From the NCBI GenBank assembly GCA_021791815.1, contig JAJYVV010000006.1, positions 1 to 48,033 of the forward strand: a stretch of 48,033 nt of DNA, read 5' to 3'. Shown one piece after another: positions 42,621-48,033 of this stretch (the first letter of the stretch is position 1; the number at the start of each line of letters is the position of its first letter). Below the pieces are notes generated by a model, which did no database searches, was not told where the DNA came from, and was given only the letters and a program-made list of their open reading frames with translations. Source of the DNA: Bacillota bacterium. Lineage in GTDB: Bacteria; Bacillota; Sulfobacillia; RBS10-35; JAJYVN01. A program made the translations under genes and the position numbers.

Positions 42621-44168
42621 TCAGAACCGCTCCGTCACGACCTTGGCCTGCGTGAAGAGGAGCAGGTAGTCCGGACCGCCCGCCTTGCTGTCCGTGCCCG
42701 ACATGCGGAATCCGCCGAAGGGCTGCGCCCCCACCAGCGCCCCGGTGCACTTCCGGTTGAAGTAGAGGTTGCCGACATCGAATCCCTCGCGGGCCCGTTC
42801 GAGGTGCGCGCGGCTGCGGGAGAACACGCCGCCCGTCAGTCCGTACTCGCTGTCGTTGGCCAAGGCGAGGGCGGCCTCGAAGGTGTCGGCCGGGGTGCAG
42901 GCGAGTACCGGGCCGAAGATCTCCTCCCGGGCGATCCGCGCGCCGGCCGCCACGTCGGCGAAGATCGTGGGCTGCACGTAGTAGCCGGAAGTGTCGCCGG
43001 GCGCTCCGCCGCAGACCAGGCGGCCCTCCCCGCGCCCGATGCGCACGTAGTCCAGGATGCGCCGGTGCTGATCGGCGCTCGCCACGGCGGCCACATCGGT
43101 GCGCGGGTCGCGGGCCGGGCCCATGCGCAGGGCGGCCGTCCGCTCCGCGACCAGGTCCACGAGGGGCCGGTACGCCCGTCCCACCCCGATCAGCCGAGAG
43201 CAGGCCGAGCACTTCTGGCCCTGGAAGCCGAACGCCGACGCGACCACGGCGGCCGCCGCGGCATCGAGGTCGGCGTCCTCGTCCACGATGATGGCGTCCT
43301 TGCCGCCCATCTCGGCCACGACGCGCCGGAGCCAGCGCTGTCCGGGGGCCACTTGGCCCGCGGCCGCGTGGATGGCCGTGCCGACCTCGCGCGAGCCCGT
43401 GAAACACACGAAGCGGGTCCGCGGGTGGCTGACGAGATGGCCCCCGACCTCGGCGCCCGGACCGGGCAGCAAGTTCACGACTCCCGGCGGCAGACCCGCT
43501 TCCCGGAGCACGTCCACCAACTGGGCCGCCACCACGGGCGCGACGCTGGACGGCTTGAGCACCACGGTGTTGCCCGTCACGATCGCGGCGGCCGTCATGC
43601 CGGTGGTGATGGCGAGCGGGAAGTTCCACGGCGGTACGACCAGGCCGGCCCCGAGCGGAAGGTAGGTCAGTTCGTTCTCCTCGCCGTCGGAGGCGCAGAG
43701 GAGGCGCGGTCCGGCCAGGTCGGCCATCTGCCGGCCGTAGTACTCCAGGAAGTCGATGGCCTCGGCGACGTCGGCGTCGGCCTCCGCCCAGGTCTTCGCG
43801 ACCTCGAAGACCTCCCATGCGGCCAGGTCCGACCTGCGCCGCCGCATGATGGAGGCCGCCCGCCACAGGATGCGGGCCCGGGCGCCGGCCGGCGCCCGGC
43901 GCCAGTCGGCGTAGGCCGCCCACGCGGCCTGCAGGGCGTCCTCGGCATCCTGGCGGCTGGCCCGCGCGACCCGGCCGACGGTGCGGTCGGGGGCGCACGG
44001 GTCGCGGGACACGACGGCCTCCGCGCGGTTGCGCGGGCGCCCGCCGATGATCAGGGGGTACTCTCCGCCGAGCCGCGCTTCGACGCGTGCCAGGGCCTCC
44101 TCCATCCGGACGCGGGCCTCCGGCCGGGTGAAGTCGGTCAGCGCTTCGTTGCGGAAGGCCGGTACCAC
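42621..44168 (-). CDS. rocA: Delta-1-pyrroline-5-carboxylate dehydrogenase
   Basis: 515 residues from GTG 44168, with GGAGG 8 bases upstream. It converts glutamate semialdehyde (from P5C) to glutamate with NAD+. PWNFPLAITTGM, VVLKPSSVAPVVAAQ and FTGSREVGTAI form the NAD site. VVAEMGGKDAIIVDEDADLD carries the general-base Glu and FGFQGQKCSACSR the catalytic Cys. The length is exactly that of Bacillus RocA/PutC. The first 31 bp overlap the end of the proline dehydrogenase gene, so the two are translated together and likely channel P5C. The C-terminus (GGFRMSGTDSKAGGPDYLLL) is intact. Confidence 0.96.
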   Translation of the reverse strand: MVPAFRNEALTDFTRPEARVRMEEALARVEARLGGEYPLIIGGRPRNRAEAVVSRDPCAPDRTVGRVARASRQDAEDALQAAWAAYADWRRAPAGARARILWRAASIMRRRRSDLAAWEVFEVAKTWAEADADVAEAIDFLEYYGRQMADLAGPRLLCASDGEENELTYLPLGAGLVVPPWNFPLAITTGMTAAAIVTGNTVVLKPSSVAPVVAAQLVDVLREAGLPPGVVNLLPGPGAEVGGHLVSHPRTRFVCFTGSREVGTAIHAAAGQVAPGQRWLRRVVAEMGGKDAIIVDEDADLDAAAAAVVASAFGFQGQKCSACSRLIGVGRAYRPLVDLVAERTAALRMGPARDPRTDVAAVASADQHRRILDYVRIGRGEGRLVCGGAPGDTSGYYVQPTIFADVAAGARIAREEIFGPVLACTPADTFEAALALANDSEYGLTGGVFSRSRAHLERAREGFDVGNLYFNRKCTGALVGAQPFGGFRMSGTDSKAGGPDYLLLFTQAKVVTERF

Positions 44169-45202
44169 GGGCGGCGCCTCCGTTCGCGGGCGAGATCGGC
44201 CGGGACGGGGGCGGCCCGCCTGCGGGGCCGGACGGCCCACGCGGCCAGGTCGCCGACCAGCAGCAGCAGGTTCGCCGGCCTCTCGGCGATGCGGCGCACG
44301 AAGTATGGGTACCAGTCGGGCCCGAAGGGCACGTACACGCGCACGGGCCAGCCCTCGGCCGCCAGCTCGCGCTGGCGCTGCGGCCGGATCCCATACAGGA
44401 ACTGCAGCTCGAAGGCGTCGCGCCGGGCTCCGGACGAGGCCAGACCCAGCACATGGCGCAGCATCCGCTCGTCGTGCGTGGCGACCGCCGTAAAGCGGCC
44501 GGCCCTCAGGCGTTCCTCGACCAGGCCGGCGAAGGCCCGGTCGATCTCGGTGCGCTTCGCGTAGGCCACCGCCGGCGTCTCCGCGTAGGCGCCCTTCACG
44601 AGCCGGACCGGCACGCCGGCTGCGTCGACGCGGCGCAGGTCGTCCGGCGTGCGCCGCAGGTAGGCCTGCAGGCAGACCCCCGCGGGCAGCCCGGCCGCGC
44701 GCGCCGCGATGGCCAGGTCGACCGTGGCCGAGGTGTGCGCCGACCCCTCCATGTCCAGCCAAACGAAGCGCCCGGCCGCGGCCGCAGCCTCCAGGACGGC
44801 GCGGAGGGCCGGACCCGCCTCTCCACCCCGGGCGCCGAACTGGCTGGGCTTGACGCTGAGGCCGGCATCCAGGCCCTCGCCCCTCAGCCGTTCCAGGGCC
44901 TCGCGGTACGTCTGGGCGGCCGACCGGGCCCCGGCCGCGCCCGGCGAGCCCTCGCCCAGCAGGTTGAGCGAGGCGCCCATTCCGGTGGCGCCGAGGCGCC
45001 GCACGACCCCCATCGCGTCCTCCAGCGCCGGCCCCGCGACGTAGCGGCGGGCGCCGAGGCCCAGGCCCCACCGCCGCGCGGCCCACGCCGGAGCGGGGCT
45101 GGTCAGGGTCGCGACCAGTGCGCGCCGCAGCCAGAGCGGCGCGGTGGGCCTGGCCGGGGCCGCCGGCAAGGCCTCGGCTTTCGTGGGTCGCGTCCCGTGC
45201 AC
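44138..45202 (-). CDS. putB: Proline dehydrogenase (FAD-dependent, PutB/FadM type)
   Basis: 354 residues from GTG 45202, with GGGGGAAG 9 bases upstream. The beta/alpha barrel is recognisable: LSVKPSQFGARGG, FVWLDMEGSAHTSATVDLA, VRLVKGAYAETPAVAYAKR (substrate and flavin binding), ERMLRHVLGLASS, FELQFLYGIRPQRQRELA, and VRVYVPFGPDWYPYFVRRIA with ERPAN near the C-terminus. It oxidises L-proline to P5C and passes electrons to quinone. It is the upstream partner of rocA. The S9 peptidase gene ends 104 bp upstream on the same strand, suggesting a proline-peptide utilisation unit. Confidence 0.95.
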   Translation of the reverse strand: MHGTRPTKAEALPAAPARPTAPLWLRRALVATLTSPAPAWAARRWGLGLGARRYVAGPALEDAMGVVRRLGATGMGASLNLLGEGSPGAAGARSAAQTYREALERLRGEGLDAGLSVKPSQFGARGGEAGPALRAVLEAAAAAGRFVWLDMEGSAHTSATVDLAIAARAAGLPAGVCLQAYLRRTPDDLRRVDAAGVPVRLVKGAYAETPAVAYAKRTEIDRAFAGLVEERLRAGRFTAVATHDERMLRHVLGLASSGARRDAFELQFLYGIRPQRQRELAAEGWPVRVYVPFGPDWYPYFVRRIAERPANLLLLVGDLAAWAVRPRRRAAPVPADLARERRRRPWYRPSATKR

Positions 45203-45306
45203 GGCCGCGCGCTTCCCCCAGTCCGGCGGTCGCCCGGCCCCGTCTGCAGCCGCCCGCTCAGCGTATCCGCCGACCTCCGCCGATAGCCGTGGGGAAAGGC
45301 CGCCGG

Positions 45307-47547
45307 TCACCGCAGGTGCATGTCGAGCCACCCGCAGACGCGGTCCGCCGCGTCGCGGAAGGAGCGCGCCTCCGCCGCGTGGGGCAGGTGCCGGCCGCCG
45401 GCGTAAGTCACGAGTTCCGCCGTCTTGCCCAGGCGGCGGAGCCCGCAGAACACCTCGACGGACTGGCGCAGGTCGGCGGGGCTCCGGCCCCCGGCGAGCA
45501 GGAGCAACGGCGCGCCGACGCGCGGGAGGTGGAACACCGGCGAGTTGGCGACGTAGCGCTCCGGTTGCTCCCAGGGCGGGGCGCCCATCTCGCCCTGCCC
45601 GCTTTCGGCCCAATCCTGCCAGGAGGGCTCGACGACCCCGCCCGGGCGCAGGCGGCCTTCCCCGTAGAAGCTGATCAGGTCGGCCACGGGCGAACTCGCG
45701 ACCCCCGCCCGGAACCGGTCCGTGCCGACGAGCAGCGCCAGGACGGCGTATCCGCCGTAGCTCTGGCCGACCGCCGCGACACGGCCCGCGTCGGCCCAGC
45801 CGGCCGCGACCGCCGCGTCCACGGCCGGCAACACCAGGCTCGCGATGGCCCGCAGGGGGGAGTGCCGCGGCTCCGCCGGCCAGGGCATGTCCGGGCGCAG
45901 GACGGCGAAGCCGCGCGCCGCGAGCAGATGCGCGCTGACCACCATGTCGATCTCGGGGACGAAACGGTGGACCTCGCCGGTCGGCGGGATGCCGCCGGGG
46001 TAGACGAAGACGGCCAGGGGCAGGGGTCGCGGGGCCTCCACCCCCGGCGGGGTCAGCAGCACCGCCCCCAGCTCGCGGCCGCGCGGCGAGCGGTAACGGA
46101 GGACGTGGACGCGTCCCCAGGCGCGCGCCTCGAGGTGGGGGTTCAGGCGGGACACGGGTGTGTCCCGCGCCGCGCCCGTCCCTGAAGCCGGCGACGCGAG
46201 GTCGAGGCGGTGGAGGTCGAGGGGGCGCGTGGCCTCGCCTGCCGCGTAGACGGCGGTCCGCCCATCCGGGGTCACGTCCGCGAAACCGTCCCCGATGGGC
46301 GAGGGCGATTGGAACTGGAGGTGCTTTGCCGCGTCCCGCAGGAGCACGGGCGCGCCGTCCCCGCACCACGGGATCGCCCAGACGCGCCGCCGCGACGAGC
46401 CGCGAGGGGTGGTGGGCAGGACCAGGGCCCGTCCGTCGGGGGAGGAGACCCACGTGTCGCCGCCGCGCTGCAGGGGCTGGTACGGCACCTCCGCGTCGGC
46501 CTGCCCCGGCAGGGCCCGGCCGCCCCCGCCGGAGACGGGCAAGGCCCAGAACCGGTTGCCGTCCCATGCGACGAGGTGCGCGCCGTCCGGCGTCCAGGTC
46601 AGGTACCGTTCCGAGCAGCGGAGCCCGTCCGGCACAGCCAGCGGCCGCGGGCCCTCCTCCGGGTGGTCCACGGCCAGCAGCCGCGGCCGGCCCTGGCCCA
46701 CCCAGGCGAGGTGGCGGCCGTCGGGCGACCAAGCCGGCGTGTGCCGCAGCGACCCGCTGCTCTCAAGGTCATCCGCGACCAGGCGGGGCACCGCCTCCCC
46801 CCCGTCGAGCGGCACGAGCCACAGCTCCGTCCGCCTTGCGTCGCCGGCGGTGTGGGCGGCGAGCCACCGCCAGTCCGGCGACGGCTGCGTCCAGAGGAGG
46901 GCGGCACCGGGGAGGAGCCGCCCGAGCACCGCGCCGCTCTCCCGATCGATGACGCCCACGTCGGCGCGGAGCGGCCACCAGGGGTCGCGCCCGGGCGCGA
47001 CCGCGGCCGGCGGGCTGTCCGCACCGGTGCGGTAGACCTCGATGTCCGCCGGCGCGGGCCAACCCCGGGGCGGGGCCGGGCCCGCGGCCGCGGGCCAGAG
47101 GGTGGCGATGAGGGAGCGGCCGTCCGGTGCCCACCAGGGCCTGTCCGCGGGAAACCAGCGCGGGCGCGCCGCGGCCGTTCCGAGGCGGCGGGCGGCGCCG
47201 CCCTCCCACACATACAGCCCCGCATCCGCGGCGCCCGCCTCCGCCCCGTAGAAGGCGAGGCGCCAGGGCGCCGCCTCGCCCGCGGGGTCCGTGGCCGGTC
47301 CCCATGCGGGTCGCCACGACCGCGCCGGCCGGGGGAGCGCCGGCGTGCCGGGGCCCGCTGCCTCCCGGAGGTCGAACAGCCGAACCTCCCGGTCGGGGGG
47401 CTCGTCGACGCCTTCATCGCCCCCGCCGAAGCGCCGCCGGACCTCGCAGGCCACCCAACGGGCGTCCGGAGAGAGGGCGACGCGGGTCTGGGCGGCCGGC
47501 TCCTCCAACCGGAGCAGGTCGCGGGCGGTCAGTACGGCGGCGTCCAC
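45307..47547 (-). CDS. S9-family prolyl oligopeptidase / acylaminoacyl-peptidase-like enzyme
   Basis: 746 residues from GTG 47547, with GGGGGAAGG just upstream. The first 480 residues form the WD-like propeller (ARWVACEVRR, WWAPDGRSLIATLW, TPAWSPDGRHLAWVGQG, YLTWTPDGAHLVAWDG). The alpha/beta-hydrolase domain then carries the nucleophile in VGQSYGGYAVLALLV (Ser596). The Asp region (LLLLAGGRSPADLRQSVEVF) is less canonical than usual, and the His lies in YAGGRHLPH. No signal peptide is seen. It cleaves peptides, often after proline, or removes N-terminal acyl residues. Followed on the same strand by proline dehydrogenase and rocA, it could supply proline to them. Confidence 0.93.
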   Translation of the reverse strand: MDAAVLTARDLLRLEEPAAQTRVALSPDARWVACEVRRRFGGGDEGVDEPPDREVRLFDLREAAGPGTPALPRPARSWRPAWGPATDPAGEAAPWRLAFYGAEAGAADAGLYVWEGGAARRLGTAAARPRWFPADRPWWAPDGRSLIATLWPAAAGPAPPRGWPAPADIEVYRTGADSPPAAVAPGRDPWWPLRADVGVIDRESGAVLGRLLPGAALLWTQPSPDWRWLAAHTAGDARRTELWLVPLDGGEAVPRLVADDLESSGSLRHTPAWSPDGRHLAWVGQGRPRLLAVDHPEEGPRPLAVPDGLRCSERYLTWTPDGAHLVAWDGNRFWALPVSGGGGRALPGQADAEVPYQPLQRGGDTWVSSPDGRALVLPTTPRGSSRRRVWAIPWCGDGAPVLLRDAAKHLQFQSPSPIGDGFADVTPDGRTAVYAAGEATRPLDLHRLDLASPASGTGAARDTPVSRLNPHLEARAWGRVHVLRYRSPRGRELGAVLLTPPGVEAPRPLPLAVFVYPGGIPPTGEVHRFVPEIDMVVSAHLLAARGFAVLRPDMPWPAEPRHSPLRAIASLVLPAVDAAVAAGWADAGRVAAVGQSYGGYAVLALLVGTDRFRAGVASSPVADLISFYGEGRLRPGGVVEPSWQDWAESGQGEMGAPPWEQPERYVANSPVFHLPRVGAPLLLLAGGRSPADLRQSVEVFCGLRRLGKTAELVTYAGGRHLPHAAEARSFRDAADRVCGWLDMHLR

Positions 47548-47701
47548 GGCACCTTCCCCCTCGTGGCGGGACACCCCGCGGGCAGGGGACCGGTTGGCGT
47601 TCCTCCGCCGCCCGATCGACCGCCGGCGACCCCGGGATGCGCCGGCGTCGCCCTGCCCGCGGCCGGCGCGCGCGAGGGGGGCGCGCGCCTGGAAGGGCCA
47701 C

Positions 47702-48033
47702 ATGCGCGACCAGCGCGAGCGGCCGGGTCCGGACGACGGGATCGCGGCGGGCGCCGCGGCCCTGCGCGCAGCCGGGTTCCGCGGGGACAGCGACGCGGCC
47801 ATCCCGGGCATGCCGGCGGCGTGGGTGCTGGATCCGGACCTTCCGGCGGTCCTCGATGCGCCCGCTGGGCTCGGGGTCCGCCTCGGCGTGGTGTCGAACC
47901 TGGACGGGACGCTCGATGCGCGCCTCCGTGGGTGGGGCCTGCGCCGCCGCTTCGGCCACGTGGCCTTCGCCGGCGCCCCGGATGCGCTCGGCGTGGGGCC
48001 CGGCGAGTGCCTGCACGTGGGGGACCGTCCAGG
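47702..48033 (+). pseudogene. HAD-superfamily hydrolase remnant at the right edge
   Basis: A plus-strand frame from ATG 47702 reads VRLGVVSNLDGTLDARLRGW (motif II type), LRRRFGHVAFAGAPDA and GVGPGECLHVGDRP (motif IV type), and runs off the window. The segment that should hold motif III (G-x-x-K-P-D-x-x-I-F) is shortened to a few residues (FAGAPDALGVGPGE), and motif I (DxD) is not found upstream. This is probably a decayed gene, though a partial, highly divergent intact one cannot be excluded. Confidence 0.5.

Noticed and set aside
46158-48016. Plus- and minus-strand open frames over the S9 peptidase and right edge
   Set aside because: They are shadows of the S9 peptidase gene or of the HAD remnant, with no recognisable motifs.

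Overview
The window is very GC-rich DNA (I estimate well above 70 percent G+C, with almost every third codon position G or C). It has strong AAGGAGG-type ribosome binding sites, sigma70/sigmaA-like promoters in the few AT-rich spots, and GTG, TTG and apparently CTG starts. The split proline catabolic pair (separate proline dehydrogenase and a 515-residue RocA-length P5C dehydrogenase) and many Rpn, sulfatase and PadR/MarR-type genes suggest a high-GC Gram-positive-like bacterium, for example Limnochordia, Symbiobacteriia or Thermaerobacter-like Bacillota. That placement is inference; no rRNA or tRNA gene is visible to test it.

Layout. 1-6157: a broken aminoglycoside-phosphotransferase-like gene, a BNR-propeller protein followed by a MoaD/ThiS-like protein ending in Gly-Gly, a divergent MarR / NADPH-FMN reductase pair around an unusually readable promoter-operator, and a winged-helix regulator with a small partner. 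6158-12865: an Rpn-type PD-(D/E)XK nuclease with a 12-bp tandem repeat, then a decayed stretch with pseudogenes of formamidase, UreD, a P450 N-terminus and an ABC transporter around an intact methyltransferase and an intact P450. 13039-18918: a sulfatase pseudogene with two in-frame TAG codons, an NHL propeller, a HAD remnant with a perfect 14-bp hairpin, and an orphan VirD4/TraD-like ATPase that appears to start at CTG. 19334-25096 (mainly minus strand): an APH-like protein lacking its catalytic Asp, a solitary SPPY-type DNA methyltransferase next to a broken second Rpn gene, a Gfo/Idh/MocA oxidoreductase and a DUF1905/YdeI protein. 25724-36620: a large glycosidase-like protein of no family I can name, an ABC-2 exporter with a 56-residue membrane peptide, a SNF2 helicase and a 413-residue unknown, with a GH113-like pseudogene between them. 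36640-48033: a PQQ-propeller pseudogene, a PadR-DUF998 operon with promoter and operator, an intact sulfatase, an M55 D-aminopeptidase, and an S9 peptidase - proline dehydrogenase - P5C dehydrogenase cluster, then the edge of a HAD remnant.

How it fits together. Two themes stand out. One is use of peptides and sulfated sugars: S9 and M55 peptidases feeding proline oxidation, sulfatases, BNR, NHL and PQQ propellers, a Gfo/Idh oxidoreductase and glycosidase-like proteins. The other is gene erosion. At least ten genes are recognisable only by joining pieces from different frames, interleaved with intact long genes of the same base composition. The breaks I inspected closely are not at homopolymer runs, so gradual pseudogenisation is a better explanation than read error, but this needs a read-level check.

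I found no CRISPR array, no transposase, no origin, and no RNA gene I could name. The best candidates for something undescribed are the BNR/MoaD-GG pair, the SNF2-linked unknown protein, the novel 763-residue glycosidase-like protein, and the use of CTG start codons.
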